64,000 bases of DNA from Streptomyces sp. BA2 (GTDB lineage: Bacteria; Actinomycetota; Actinomycetes; Streptomycetales; Streptomycetaceae): NCBI RefSeq assembly GCF_009769735.1, contig NZ_WSRO01000002.1, positions 2,363,501-2,427,500 of the forward strand. Reading direction: 5' to 3'. Made by a program: the position numbers and the translations under genes. Below the pieces are notes generated by a model, which saw only the letters and a list, made by a program, of their open reading frames with translations, made no database searches and was not told the origin of the DNA. Positions 7,188 to 19,674 of this stretch are shown one piece after another; the first letter of the stretch is position 1; each line of letters opens with the position of its first letter.

Positions 7188-10100
7188 GTGGCCTCCCTGA
7201 GCTACGACCTGACGCTGGCCGGGCTCGCGGTCGGCAGCGCGGCGGCCCTCACCGGCATCGGCCTGATCGTCACGTACCGCGCGACCGGTGTCCTCAACTT
7301 CGCGCACGGCGCGATCGCGATGGTCTGCGCGTACGTCCTGCGCCAGCTGACGGTGGAGTGGCACTGGCCCCTGCCCCTTGCCACGGCGGTCACGCTCCTC
7401 CTGATCGCCCCGGCCATCGGCCTGCTCCTGGAGAAGGCGGTCTTCCGCCCCTTGTCGATCCTGGGCAGCGACCCGGCCCAGACCCTGGTGGCGTCCATCG
7501 GCGTCTTCATCCTCCTGGTCGGAGGCGCCGCACTGATCTGGGGCCCGGGAGCGAAGGCGGACGCCCCCACCCTCGTGTCGGCGGACCCCTGGGCCCCCTT
7601 GGCGGTGGCGGTCGCCCTGGCCGCAGCCGTCTGGGCGGTCACCCGCTGGACCCGCTTCGGCAGCGAGCTGCGGGCCGTGGTCGACAACCGCCCCCTCGCG
7701 GTCCTCAGCGGCATCGACGCGGACCGGGTGGCATCGGCGGGCTGGGCGTTCGGCGCCTTCACGGCAGGCCTCACCGGCGCGTTGCTGGCCCCCTTCGTAC
7801 GCCTGGACCCGTACGGCATGCCGCTCCTGGTGATGGAAGTCGTGGCCGTAGCGGTGGCGGCCCGCATGCGAAGCCTGTTCATCGCGATCTCGGTGGCCCT
7901 CGGGCTCGGCGTGGCCCAGAGCCAGCTGACCCGCCTGCACCCTTCCGGCTGGGCGGAACCCCTCCTCCAGGCCCTGGGAGCGAACCTCTTCGTAGTGGCC
8001 CTCCTCATCGCGGCGCTCGTACTCCCTGGCATCGGCTCGCAGAACACGCTCCCCCGCACGGCGGCGGCGCGCGTCCCTGCGCCGCCGGGCGCGTGGATAG
8101 TGGCGGCGGTCCTCTTCCTCATCCCGCTGGGCTTCGCGGGCTCGGACCTGACCACGTCCGTCCAGGTCCCGGCCCTGGCGGTGATCCTCCTCTCGCTGGT
8201 GATCGTCACCGGCAGAGGCGGCCAGATCTCATTGGGCCAAGCGGCGTACGCGGGTCTTGGCGCTCTCTTCACCGCCCTCCTGACGGCGGGGCGCTTCCCG
8301 GGCCTTCCCGAACTTCCCCACCTCCCCGCCCTGGCCGTGGCCGTCCTCCTGGTGGCCCCCCTCGGTCTCCTCACCGGCTGGCCCGCGATCAGCCGCCGCG
8401 GCCTCGCGCTCGCCCTGGCGACGTTCGCGGTCGGCGTCGGCGTCAGCCGTTTCGTCTTCGCCCAGCCGTACGCGACGTCGGGCCTCACCCTGGACCGCCC
8501 GGCGGGCTTCGACAGCGACCGCGCGTACTACGTCCTCGAACTGGTCCTGCTCGCCGCCGCGTTGCTCTTCGCGATCAGCATGCGCCGGGGCCGCATGGGG
8601 CGGGCGCTTGCCGCGATGCGGGATCACGAGGCGGGGGCGGCGGCCGCGGGCGTGCCGGTACGCACCCTGAAGCTGACGGCCTTCGTGGCCGGTGCGGCGC
8701 TTGCCGCCCTGGGGGGCGGGATGCTGGGCATGGGCCTACGGGCCTTCGACCCTGCCGCGTACGACCCCGTGCGCGGGCTTCTCTGGTTCGCGGCGGTGGT
8801 GGTCCTTGGGGCGGACAGCCTGCTGGGGGCGTTGGTGGCGGCGGCGCTTCTGGTGGGCCTTGACGCGGGTACGCGGGGTGGGGTGGCGGCGGCCTTGATC
8901 GGCGTCCTCGCGGTGCTGGTCGGCCGCGTGCCGGCTGCCGCCGGGTGGCTCCGCCGCCCTTCCCTGACGCCGCTGGGCCGGCGGGCCCGCAGTGTCCTGA
9001 CCCCCGCTCCCCACCCACCCACCCGATCACCCCGCGGCCCCACCGCAACGAACAAGCCTTCCCACCCACCCACCCGATTGCCCCGCAGCGGGCGGGCGGG
9101 ACTCGACCGGTTGCTTCGGTGGCGGGCGGACCCCATGCGATTGCCCCACAGAGGGCGGGTGGGACTCGACCGATTGCCTCGCAGCGGGCGGGCGGGACTC
9201 ACCCGGTTGCTTCGGTGGCGGGCGGACCCCGTTCGGTTGCCCCGCAGCGGGCGGGCGGGACTCGACCGATTGCCCCGCAGCGGGCGGGCGGGACTCGACC
9301 GGTTGCTTCGATGGCGGGCGGACCCCACCCGACTGCCCCACAGAGGGCGGGTGGGACTCGACCGATTGCCTCGCAGCGGGCGGGCCGGACTCACCCGGTT
9401 GCTTCGATGGCGAGCGGACCCCACCCGACTGCCCCCCAGCGCAATTGGCGACGGGTCGCAGACGCCGTCGCGGCCCGAGGGGACGGTTCGGTATGTCCGC
9501 CCGGAGCACGGTTCGCGGCGCTCCGGCGCCGGAGCGACCCCGCGGCCACCGGACGATAGCGAGGACGGACATACCGAGGCGGCCCCGCCCCCGAACGCAC
9601 GCCACCGCGAAGCCCAGCCCCCAAGCCGCCCCCACCCCGAAGCGCCGCTCCCAAGCCCACCCCACCGCGAAACCCAACCCTCAAGCCCAATCCACCGCGA
9701 AGCCCAGCCCCCAAGCCCAACGCCCCACAAAGCCCCGCTCCCCAGCCGAGCCCGCCGCGAAGCCCCGCACCCCGACCCACCCCACCAACACCCCCTCACG
9801 GCCCACAACATCACCGCCACCTACGACGGCTTCACCGCCCTCGACGACGTGACCCTCTCCGTACCCCCAGGCCACATCACCGCCGTAGTAGGCCCCAACG
9901 GCGCAGGCAAAAGCACCCTCTTCCACTGTCTCGCCGGCACCCTCCGCCCCGACTCCGGCCGCGTCACCCTCGACGGCCACGACATCACCCGCACCCCCGC
10001 CCACGCCCGCACCCGCCTCGGCGTGGCCCGCACCTTCCAGCAACTGGCCGTGTTCCCGTCGCTGACCATCACGGAGAACGTCCAAGTAGGCGCGGAACAA

Positions 10101-10468
10101 GGGCGCCTGAAGCGCCCTCAGGCCACGACCCAGTCTCTTCGCCTCCTCCACCTCCACGGCCAAGACACCCGCAACCACCCCGCCACAGCCCTCCCCACCG
10201 GCACCCTCAGACGCGTGGAACTGGCCCGAGCCCTCGCAAGCCACCCCCACACGCTCCTCCTGGACGAACCGGCAGCAGGCCTGGACACCGCCGAAGTGGC
10301 CGTCCTGGCCCGCGTCCTGCGGGCCCTGGCCGCCGACGGCATGGCACTCCTGGTGGTCGAGCACGACATCGACCTGGTGGCGAACCTGGCCGACACCGTG
10401 CACGTCATGGCGGCGGGCCGCATCGTCACGTCGGGCCCCCCGACCGAAGTCCTCCACAGGGCAGCCCC

Positions 10469-10472
<4 letters not shown>
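7188..10472 (+). CDS. Fused Liv-type ABC permease (LivH-LivM) and ATPase (LivG) with repeat linker
   Basis: This single open frame of 1094 codons starts at GTG with GGAG 11 bases upstream. Residues 1 to about 290 are a LivH permease (GLIVTYRATGVLNFAHGAIA). Residues 305-600 are a LivM permease (TGRGGQISLGQAAYAG; LAAMRDHEAGAAAAGVP). About 870-1094 is a LivG ATPase with Walker A GPNGAGKST at 902, signature LPTGTLRRVELARAL and Walker B TLLLDEPAAGLD. It would import branched-chain amino acids or a similar solute. Between the two parts, residues 601-868 are low-complexity repeats. No ATG or GTG with a ribosome site is visible just before the ATPase domain, and the frame is open throughout, so a natural fusion is possible. 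However, all frames are open across the repeats, so the region could instead be non-coding with a separate livG start that cannot be placed. Confidence 0.75.
9076..9427 (+). repeat. Hierarchical 33/30-bp direct repeats inside the transporter linker
   Basis: Two modules alternate head-to-tail. Module A is 33 bp (starts gattgccccgcagcggg) and module B is 30 bp (starts ggttgcttcggtggcggg). The observed order is A B A A B A A B A A B, then a broken A. The last stretch repeats the first with a 192-bp period (A variants at 9139 and 9331, and at 9172 and 9364). All modules are multiples of three, so the frame is kept; the encoded peptides are about RLPRSGRAGLD and RLLRWRADPTR. The pattern points to unequal crossing-over or slippage. 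Confidence 0.9.
9488..9577. repeat. Perfect 12-nt inverted repeat in the linker
   Basis: TCGGTATGTCCG at 9488-9499 is repeated in inverted orientation (CGGACATACCGA) at 9566-9577, with 66 bases between. The inner segment holds its own palindrome around gctccggcgccggagc. It could be the ends of a small inverted-repeat element or a large hairpin. No transposase is nearby. Confidence 0.7.
9590..9785 (+). repeat. Degenerate 27-30-bp tandem repeats before the ATPase domain
   Basis: About six imperfect copies of a unit resembling caccgcgaagcccagccccc follow each other, encoding a Pro/His/Ser-rich stretch (units such as HREAQPPSP). The repeats end just before the LivG-like domain at about 9796. Confidence 0.75.
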
Positions 10473-12101
<1,629 letters not shown>

Positions 12102-12202
12102 CTAGGCAGCGCCACCGCGGCACGGAGCCGTGCCGCGCCGCCACGGGCGCGGCCCCACCCGGTCGGACGACCGAGCGGGACCGCACCCCAGAGGGACTCG
12201 GC

Positions 12203-13363
<1,161 letters not shown>

Positions 13364-14170
13364 GTGCCGCGCATGCTCGACGTCGGCGACGACGTACGCG
13401 CCGAGATCGGCGACGAAGAAGCCGACCGGCTGCTCGCCGGAGACAACGCCCCGGGCAGTTACGACTGCACGTCCTGCCGTACCCCGGGCGACACGGAGCA
13501 GGAACGCACCAGCACGGTCCTGTTCATCGGCGACGAGACCGCCGTACTCGCCTTCGCCCACGCCACCTGCCTGCCCTCCCAGATCGTCCAGGTCTCCGAG
13601 GAGCAGCTGCAGGGTGCCGTGCGCTCGATCACCGGTGAGGACGGCACCGGCCTCGCCGGTGTCGCGGGGCCCGGCCCCGGCGAAGGAGCGCCCGACCAGG
13701 CGGTCCTCGGCGTGACCAGCGGTCTCGTCCTCATCGAGGGCGAGCTGCGGCCCGCCCTCGTCGTCGAGCCGACCGGCGCCATCGCCCGCCCGGGGTCCGC
13801 TCCCGGCGGCGGCGACGACTTCCTGCAGCTCCTGGTCGAGCAGGGCTTCACGCCGGTGGCCTCGCTCGACGGCGTGCCTCCCGTGCTGCACGGCTGGTCG
13901 GTGCTGCTGGCCGCGGGTCAGCTGCACGCCGTGCTCCAGCCCGGTGCCGGCGGCGGTGCCTCCGTCGCCTGGTGGCAGGCCCACCACCCGCTCCAGGTCA
14001 CCGAGGCCTGGCGGACCGCGGCGAACAAGCTCCAGACGGTGCTCCTGTTCGCGGCGCCCGTCGGCTCCATCGGCCGCCAGCCACGCGAGGACCTGCTGCG
14101 CGACGCCCTGGACAAGGCGGCGACGCACGGCCGCCTCGTCGCGGCGGCGATGCCTCTCGCGGGCACCTGA
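13364..14170 (+). CDS. Conserved actinobacterial protein of unknown function
   Basis: This 268-residue soluble protein starts at GTG with GAGGAG 6 bases upstream. The N-terminal part has CTSCRTPGD (about residue 35) and HATCLPSQIV (about 67), a C-x2-C plus H-x2-C pattern that may bind zinc. The C-terminal half is a mixed alpha/beta domain ending with the block AWRTAANKLQTVLLFAAPVG. It is of a kind widely annotated in Streptomyces as hypothetical. It faces the rpf genes across a long shared regulatory region, which may mean common control, and no other functional clue is seen. Confidence 0.8.
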   Translation: MPRMLDVGDDVRAEIGDEEADRLLAGDNAPGSYDCTSCRTPGDTEQERTSTVLFIGDETAVLAFAHATCLPSQIVQVSEEQLQGAVRSITGEDGTGLAGVAGPGPGEGAPDQAVLGVTSGLVLIEGELRPALVVEPTGAIARPGSAPGGGDDFLQLLVEQGFTPVASLDGVPPVLHGWSVLLAAGQLHAVLQPGAGGGASVAWWQAHHPLQVTEAWRTAANKLQTVLLFAAPVGSIGRQPREDLLRDALDKAATHGRLVAAAMPLAGT

Positions 14171-14348
14171 GCCCGTGCGGGCCGCGCCGCCGCCGCGCCC
14201 CGGGTCCCGACTGCGCCGGTCACGCCCCCGGCGCCCCGTGAAAGCGGCGCGGCCCCCGCATCCGTACGAGACCGGGGTCGTTGGCACATACGTGCACACA
14301 TACGACCCCTCCCGCCCCCGGCCGGCGTACCAGTCCCCCATCCCCTCC

Positions 14349-14648
14349 ATGCGCTCGGCGCAGGACTCGGGGGGCGACCACTCGGCCACACCGATCTACG
14401 ACGCGCTCTACTCGGAGTACCGCAGGTCGTTCAAGGCTCTTCCGGGAGACCGGACCGGCGAGGAGGATCTGGGGTTCACGTCGTTCGGCAGCGCGCCGTA
14501 CGGGACGCACCGTGTCGGCGACCGGTACGACCCGCGGCACAACACCTTCAGCCAGCTGCACGTCACCCGCTACGGCCACGAGCAGCACGGCACGGTGCAC
14601 CAGCAGTTCCCCGCGGTCCTTCCGCCGGGCCCGCGCAGGGGAATCTGA
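14349..14648 (+). CDS. Small conserved Streptomyces protein
   Basis: The 99-residue product begins SAQDSGGDHSATPIYDALYS and carries the block EYRRSFKALPGDR, a pattern I recognise from small Streptomyces proteins of unknown role. It is hydrophilic and rich in Tyr, His and Gly, with no membrane segment. The start is uncertain: the ATG at 14349 matches the conserved beginning but has no clear ribosome site; a GTG at 14292 in frame would add 19 residues. It ends 13 bases before a strong bidirectional terminator shared with der. Confidence 0.6.
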   Translation: MRSAQDSGGDHSATPIYDALYSEYRRSFKALPGDRTGEEDLGFTSFGSAPYGTHRVGDRYDPRHNTFSQLHVTRYGHEQHGTVHQQFPAVLPPGPRRGI

Positions 14649-14661
14649 GGCAGCACAAGCG

Positions 14662-14712
14662 CCAATGGGCCGGGCCCCGCCTTCTTCATGAAGGCGGGGC
14701 CCGGCCCATTGG
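14662..14712. terminator. Bidirectional hairpin terminator between convergent genes
   Basis: A perfect 23-bp stem (14662-14684 with 14690-14712) with a 5-base loop ttcat lies between the stops of the small protein (14648) and der (14724). It has no long T-run, as is common in Streptomyces. Confidence 0.9.
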
Positions 14713-14723
14713 TCCGTCCGGGA

Positions 14724-16196
14724 CTACTTCTTGCGGCCGCGCTTCTCGCGCACCCGCACCGAGATGTGGATCGGCGTGCCCTCGAAGCCGAACTCCTCGC
14801 GGAGCCTGCGCTCCACGAAGCGGCGGTAGCCGTGCTCGATGAAGCCGGAGGAGAAGAGCACGAACCGCGGCGGCTTCGTGCCCGCCTGGGTGCCGAAGAG
14901 GATGCGGGGCTGCTTGCCGCCGCGGATCGGGTGCGGGTGGGAGGCCACGAGCTCGCCGAGGAAGGCGTTGAGGCGGCCGGTCGGGACGCGCGTCTCCCAG
15001 CCCGCGAGGGCTGTCTCGATCGCCGGGACGAGCTTCTCCATGTGGCGGCCGGTCTCGGCGGAGACGTTCACCCGGGGCGCCCACGCGACCTGGAGGAGCT
15101 CGGTCTCGATCTCCCGCTCCAGGTAGTAGCGGCGCTCCTCGTCGAGGGTGTCCCACTTGTTGTACGCGACGACGATGGCGCGGCCCGCCTCGACGGCCAT
15201 CGTGACGATGCGCTGGTCCTGGATGCTGATCGACTCGCTCGCGTCGATCAGGATGACCGCGACCTCCGCCTTCTCGACGGCGGCGGCGGTGCGCAGCGAT
15301 GCGTAGTAGTCGGCACCCTGCTGGAGGTGGACGCGCTTGCGGATGCCCGCGGTGTCCACGAACTTCCAGACGACGCCGCCGAGTTCGATGAGCTCGTCGA
15401 CCGGGTCGCGGGTGGTGCCCGCGATCTCGTTGACGACCACACGGTCCTCGTTCGCCACCTTGTTGAGAAGCGACGACTTGCCGACGTTCGGGCGGCCGAT
15501 GAGCGCGATGCGGCGGGGGCCTCCGATGGCGGTGCCGAAGGACTGCTCGGGCGCATCGGGCAGCGCGTCGAGGACGGCGTCCAGCATGTCTCCGGTGCCG
15601 CGGCCGTGCAGCGCGGACACGGGGTGCGGCTCGCCGAGGCCGAGCGCCCACAGGGCTGTGGCGTCGGCCTCGCCGGAGGGGCCGTCGACCTTGTTGGCAC
15701 AGAGGACGACGGGCTTGCCGGACTTGCGCAGGAGGCGCACGACGGCTTCGTCCGTGTCGGTGGCGCCGACCGTCGCGTCCACGACGAAGACGACCGCGTC
15801 GGCCGCCTCGATCGCGTACTCGGCCTGGGCGGCCACGGACGCGTCGATGCCGAGGACGTCCTGCTCCCAGCCGCCGGTGTCGACGAGCTTGAAGCGGCGG
15901 CCCGCCCACTCGGCCTCGTACGTCACGCGGTCGCGGGTCACGCCGGGGCGGTCCTCGACGACGGCCTCGCGGCGGCCGATGATGCGGTTGACGAGCGTCG
16001 ACTTGCCGACGTTCGGGCGGCCGATCACCGCCAGGACGGGCAGCGGGCCGTGGCCCGCCTCGCCGATCGCGCCTTCGACTTCCTCGGCGTCGAAGCCCTC
16101 TTCCGCGGCGAGCTCCATGAACTCCGCGTACTCGGCATCGCCAAGCGCCCCGTGCTCGTGTTCAGGCGAGCCTTCGGGCTGGATCTGGTCGTTCAT
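14724..16196 (-). CDS. der: Ribosome-assembly GTPase Der (EngA)
   Basis: This protein has two tandem TrmE-Era-type GTPase domains, each with P-loop GRPNVGKS (about residues 59 and 231), switch DTGG or DTAG and NK-D specificity motifs (NKVD, NKWD). A C-terminal KH-like domain ([20 protein letters not shown]) and a basic end (REKRGRKK) follow. Der binds the 50S subunit and is essential for its maturation. The first 50 residues are an acidic extension typical of actinobacterial Der. It is the last gene of the aroH-tyrA-cmk-plsC-der series; a 70-base gap with an imperfect hairpin at about 16231-16253 separates it from plsC. Confidence 0.97.
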   Translation of the reverse strand: MNDQIQPEGSPEHEHGALGDAEYAEFMELAAEEGFDAEEVEGAIGEAGHGPLPVLAVIGRPNVGKSTLVNRIIGRREAVVEDRPGVTRDRVTYEAEWAGRRFKLVDTGGWEQDVLGIDASVAAQAEYAIEAADAVVFVVDATVGATDTDEAVVRLLRKSGKPVVLCANKVDGPSGEADATALWALGLGEPHPVSALHGRGTGDMLDAVLDALPDAPEQSFGTAIGGPRRIALIGRPNVGKSSLLNKVANEDRVVVNEIAGTTRDPVDELIELGGVVWKFVDTAGIRKRVHLQQGADYYASLRTAAAVEKAEVAVILIDASESISIQDQRIVTMAVEAGRAIVVAYNKWDTLDEERRYYLEREIETELLQVAWAPRVNVSAETGRHMEKLVPAIETALAGWETRVPTGRLNAFLGELVASHPHPIRGGKQPRILFGTQAGTKPPRFVLFSSGFIEHGYRRFVERRLREEFGFEGTPIHISVRVREKRGRKK

Positions 16197-16266
16197 GAAG
16201 TCCGTACCTCTGTCGTATTCGTGATCGGTGGACCGCCTCGCGGCGGCCCACTACTGAAAGTCTCGC

Positions 16267-16914
16267 TCAGCGCCCGGTCAGGCGCCTGGCGTCCGCCAGG
16301 TGGGCGGTCAGCCTCTCCTGGATGCGCACGGTCGCCTCGTCCAGCGCCTTGCGCGTACGCCGTCCGCTGTCGTCGCCCGCTTCGAAGGGGTCGCCGAAGA
16401 CGACATCGACCCGGCTGCGCAGCGGGGGCAGCTTCTTTATCAACCGTCCGCGCTTCTCCGTGCTTCCCAGAACGGCGACCGGAACGATCGGCGCCCCGCT
16501 CCGTACGGCGAAGTACGCGAGTCCTGCGCGCAGCGAGGCGAAGTCGCCCTCGCCCCGGGTGCCCTCCGGGAAGATCCCGAGGACGCCGCCGTCGTCGAGC
16601 ACGCCGAGGGCCCGGGTGATCGCCGTGCGGTCGGCGATCTCGCGGTCCACCTTCACCTGCCCGATGCCGCGCAGGAAGCGGTCCAGGGGGCCTATGAAGG
16701 CTTCCTTCTTGATGAGGAAGTGCGTCGGCCTGGGTGCCGTCCCCATCACCATCGGGCCGTCGACGTTGTGGGAGTGGTTCACGGCCAGGATCACCGGGCC
16801 GGTCGCGGGGACCTTCCAGGCGCCGAGGACGCGGGGCTTCCACAGGCCGTACATGAGGCCGACGCCGATGCGGCGGCCGACCTCCGCACCCCGTTCCGAC
16901 GGCGCCGCGGTCAC
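16267..16914 (-). CDS. plsC: 1-acyl-sn-glycerol-3-phosphate acyltransferase (PlsC family)
   Basis: This is a lysophosphatidate acyltransferase-type protein of 215 residues, with motif I NHSHNVD (the catalytic His-x4-Asp), a GQVKVDRE block and motif III FPEGTRGEG, and the motif IV-like PIVPVAVLG. It adds a fatty acyl chain to lysophosphatidic acid at the membrane. The GTG at 16914 overlaps the cmk stop (GTGA) and is chosen over the longer ATG at 16953, which lies inside cmk. In many actinobacteria cmk, plsC and der are adjacent. Confidence 0.9.
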   Translation of the reverse strand: MTAAPSERGAEVGRRIGVGLMYGLWKPRVLGAWKVPATGPVILAVNHSHNVDGPMVMGTAPRPTHFLIKKEAFIGPLDRFLRGIGQVKVDREIADRTAITRALGVLDDGGVLGIFPEGTRGEGDFASLRAGLAYFAVRSGAPIVPVAVLGSTEKRGRLIKKLPPLRSRVDVVFGDPFEAGDDSGRRTRKALDEATVRIQERLTAHLADARRLTGR

Positions 16915-17603
16915 TTCGCCGCCCGCTTCTCCTCGACGAGGGTGACGACGCACTCGATGACCTGCTGCAGCGTGAGTTCGGTGGTGTCCACCTCGACGGC
17001 GTCGCCGGCCTTGGCGAGCGGGGACGTCTTGCGGCTGGAGTCGGCCGTGTCCCGCTTGATGAGCGCCTCACGCGTGGCGGCGACGTCGGCACCCTTGAGC
17101 TCGCCGCTGCGGCGGGCGGCGCGGGCCTCGGGCGAAGCCGTGAGGAAGATCTTCAGGTCGGCGTCGGGCAGGACGGTCGTACCGATGTCACGCCCCTCGA
17201 CGACGATGCCCTTCTCGGCGGACGCGGCGATGGTGCGCTGCAGCTCCGTGATGCGGGCGCGCACCTCGGGGACGGCGCTGACGGCGCTGACCTTGGAGGT
17301 GACCTCGGTGGTGCGGATCGGCCCCGCGACGTCCGTGCCGTCGACCGTGATGGTCGGGGCGAGCGGGTCGGTGCCGGAGATGATCTCGGGCTTGCCCGCG
17401 ACCGCGGCGATGGCGGTCGGGTCCGTCAGCTCGATGCCGTTGTGCACCATCCACCAGGTGATCGCGCGGTACTGGGCACCGGTGTCCAGGTAGCTGAGGC
17501 CGAGCTGGGCGGCGACGGCCTTCGAGGTGCTCGACTTGCCCGTGCCGGAGGGACCGTCGATGGCGACGATCACTGATGCCGGGGCGGTTTCCACGGTTTC
17601 CAC
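16911..17603 (-). CDS. cmk: Cytidylate kinase
   Basis: Phosphorylates CMP and dCMP to the diphosphates using ATP. The P-loop is IDGPSGTGKSS (about residue 15). The conserved QYRAITWW, the VVEGRDIGTTVLPDADLKIFL block with the NMP-binding region, and the LID segment AATREALIKRDTADSSRKTSPL are all present. The start is GTG at 17603. It is followed by plsC with a 4-base overlap and lies 112 bases after tyrA. Confidence 0.96.
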   Translation of the reverse strand: METVETAPASVIVAIDGPSGTGKSSTSKAVAAQLGLSYLDTGAQYRAITWWMVHNGIELTDPTAIAAVAGKPEIISGTDPLAPTITVDGTDVAGPIRTTEVTSKVSAVSAVPEVRARITELQRTIAASAEKGIVVEGRDIGTTVLPDADLKIFLTASPEARAARRSGELKGADVAATREALIKRDTADSSRKTSPLAKAGDAVEVDTTELTLQQVIECVVTLVEEKRAAK

Positions 17604-17715
17604 GGGGTGCGGAACCTCTCTCAGGACGCGGGGGCAAGGTAGCGGGGCGCAGACACGCCCCGCACAAGGTTACTGGCTCCCGCGCGCACCTCTTACTGCC
17701 GGACGCCCCGGGCCT

Positions 17716-18801
17716 TCACTGCCGGATCGCCCAGCCCCGCTCCCGCAGTGCCGCGGCGAGCACCGGGGCCGCCTTCGGCACCACCAGGAGCTGGATGAGG
17801 CCCGCCTGCTGGCCCGTCGCGTGCTCGATGCGGACGTCCTCGATGTTCACACCGGCCCGGTCCGCGTCGGCGAAGATCCTGGCCAGCTGCCCCGGCTGGT
17901 CGTTGATGAGCACCGCGACGACCTCGTACGTGGCCGGGGCCGCCCCGTGCTTGCCGGGTACCCGGATCTGTCCCGCGTTCCCGCGCCGCAGCACGTTCTC
18001 GACCCCGGCGGCGCCCTCGCGCCGCTTGACGTCGTCCGCCGACTGCAGCGCCCGCAGCGCCGTCACCGTCTCGTCGAGATCGGTGGCGACGGCGGACAGC
18101 AGATCGGCGACGGGGCCGGGGTTGGCCGACAGGATGTCGATCCACATCCGCGGGTCGGACGCGGCGATGCGCGTGACGTCACGGATGCCCTGCCCGCACA
18201 GGCGCACCGCCGTCTCCTCGGCGTTCTCCAGGCGGGCAGCGACCATGCTGGAGACCAGGTGAGGCATGTGCGAGACGAGCGCGACCGCGCGGTCGTGCGC
18301 GTCGGCGTCCATGACCACCGGCACGGCACGGCAGAGGGCGACGAGCTCCAGGGCGAGGTTGAGGACCTCGGTGTCGGTGTCGCGGGTGGGCGTGAGGACC
18401 CACGGCCGCCCCTCGAAGAGGTCGGCGGTGCCGGCGAGGGGGCCGCTGCGCTCGCGCCCCGACATGGGGTGCGTGCCGATGTACGGGGTGAGGTCGACGC
18501 CGAGCGCCTCCAGATCCCTGCGGGGGCCGCCCTTGACGCTCGCCACGTCGAGGTAGCCGCGGGCCACATCGCGCCGCATGACGTCGGCCAGCGTCGCCGC
18601 GACGTGCGCGGGCGGCACGGCGACGACGCACAGGTCGACCCGCCCCTCAGGGGCCTCGTCGGTGCCCGCGCCGAGCGCGGCCGCCGTGCGGGCCTGTCCG
18701 GGGTCGTGGTCGGCGAGGTGCACGGTCACGCCGCGCGACGCGAGGGCCAGGGCGGCTGAGGTGCCGATCAGGCCGGTGCCGATGACGAGGGCGGTTCTCA
18801 C
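17716..18801 (-). CDS. tyrA: Prephenate dehydrogenase with C-terminal ACT domain
   Basis: Oxidatively decarboxylates prephenate to 4-hydroxyphenylpyruvate in tyrosine synthesis. It has the Rossmann loop VIGTGLIGTSAALAL at the N-terminus and the catalytic block THPMSGRERSG (His about 112). The C-terminal ACT domain (VVAVLINDQPGQLARIFADA) from about residue 290 is a likely site for feedback control by tyrosine. The GTG start at 18801 overlaps the aroH stop (GTGA), coupling it to chorismate mutase, the preceding step. Confidence 0.95.
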   Translation of the reverse strand: MRTALVIGTGLIGTSAALALASRGVTVHLADHDPGQARTAAALGAGTDEAPEGRVDLCVVAVPPAHVAATLADVMRRDVARGYLDVASVKGGPRRDLEALGVDLTPYIGTHPMSGRERSGPLAGTADLFEGRPWVLTPTRDTDTEVLNLALELVALCRAVPVVMDADAHDRAVALVSHMPHLVSSMVAARLENAEETAVRLCGQGIRDVTRIAASDPRMWIDILSANPGPVADLLSAVATDLDETVTALRALQSADDVKRREGAAGVENVLRRGNAGQIRVPGKHGAAPATYEVVAVLINDQPGQLARIFADADRAGVNIEDVRIEHATGQQAGLIQLLVVPKAAPVLAAALRERGWAIRQ

Positions 18802-19160
18802 TGGGCGATGTCCTTGCGCAGGGTGGCCGCGGCGCCGAGGTAGACGTGCGTGATCTCGTTGCGGGGGCGGTCGGACTCTATGTGCGCGAGTACGCGGACG
18901 ACCCGCGGCATGGCTCCGTCGATCTGCAGCTCCTGGGCGCAGATCAGCGGGACGTCGAGGATGCCCAGCTTGCGGGCCGCCGCCGCGGGGAAGTCGCTGT
19001 GCAGATCGGGCGTCGCCGTGAACCAGATGCTGATCAGGTCCTCCTGGGTCAGCTCGTTCCGCTCGAGGATGGCAGTGAGCAGCTCGCTGACCTGCTCGTC
19101 CATGTGGTCGGCCGCGTCCCGCTCCAGTTGGACGGCGCCCCGGACCGCTCGTACCGCCAC
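18798..19160 (-). CDS. aroH: Chorismate mutase, AroH type
   Basis: This is a 120-residue monofunctional chorismate mutase of the trimeric AroH fold. The typical start AVRAVRGAVQLERD contains the active-site arginine; TQEDLISIWFTATPDLHSDFPAAAAR and IESDRPRNEITHVYLGAAATLR are hallmark blocks. It converts chorismate to prephenate, the substrate of the coupled TyrA. The GTG at 19160 with GAGGAG 8 bases upstream is the start; longer frames upstream are not conserved. Confidence 0.95.
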   Translation of the reverse strand: MAVRAVRGAVQLERDAADHMDEQVSELLTAILERNELTQEDLISIWFTATPDLHSDFPAAAARKLGILDVPLICAQELQIDGAMPRVVRVLAHIESDRPRNEITHVYLGAAATLRKDIAQ

Positions 19161-19265
19161 AGTGCTGCTCCTCGCTCGCGTACGTATGACTGATGTACCG
19201 ACAAGGGTAGTCAGGGCCCTGGGGACGAGTGCGCGGCGCCCGCCTGCCGAGACGGACGCCGCGTG

Positions 19266-19281
19266 CCCCACCGGGGTGGGG
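19266..19281 (-). terminator. Short hairpin after the YidB-like gene
   Basis: CCCCAC-CGGG-GTGGGG forms a perfect 6-bp stem directly after the stop of the minus-strand gene at 19282. It is a probable terminator, though short. Confidence 0.5.
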
Positions 19282-19674
19282 TCAGAGCTTCTGCTGCCTG
19301 ATGAGCTCCTCCAGCGAGCCCGACGACGGAACCTGCCCCTCCGGGGTCAGCTTGTCGACGGCCTGGGGCAGCTGCTGCGAGACCTGCTCGGCGACCTCGT
19401 CACGGCTCAGGCCCGCGTCGTTGGCGACCTTGTCCAGGGTCTCGTCGGGGATGGCCTGCTTGACCTGGTCCGGGCTCAGCGGCTGGTTGCCACCCTTGCC
19501 GACCCAGGAGTCCAGCTGCTCCTGGCTGACCAGGCCCGACTTCGTGATCATGTCGAGGAGGCCGCCCAGCGGACTGCCGCCGCCGGAGCCGCCTTGGCCG
19601 CCTTGGCCGCCTTGGCCGCCTTGGCCGCCGCCGAGGAGACCGCCGAGAAGGCTTCCCAGATCGTTACCCGCCAT
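19282..19674 (-). CDS. YidB-like (DUF937) protein
   Basis: The 130-residue protein starts AGNDLGSLLGGLLGGG, then has a GGQ tripeptide repeat, then a YidB-type helical domain (LVSQEQLDSWVGKGGNQPLS and QVKQAIPDETLDKVANDAG). YidB-family proteins are common and their function is unknown. The ATG at 19674 has AAAGG upstream. The GGQ repeat is encoded by near-perfect 9-bp tandem repeats at about 19588-19628 and is a possible slippage site. Confidence 0.85.
   Translation of the reverse strand: MAGNDLGSLLGGLLGGGQGGQGGQGGQGGSGGGSPLGGLLDMITKSGLVSQEQLDSWVGKGGNQPLSPDQVKQAIPDETLDKVANDAGLSRDEVAEQVSQQLPQAVDKLTPEGQVPSSGSLEELIRQQKL

Noticed and set aside
9076..9427. CRISPR array
   Set aside because: Repeats are contiguous with no unique spacers, units are 30 and 33 bp in alternation and have diverged copies, and no cas genes are present.
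8624..9820. 398-codon minus-strand frame across the transporter linker
   Set aside because: It consists of translated repeats (SPARPLRGNR units) and overlaps the conserved LivM end; open because of repeat composition.
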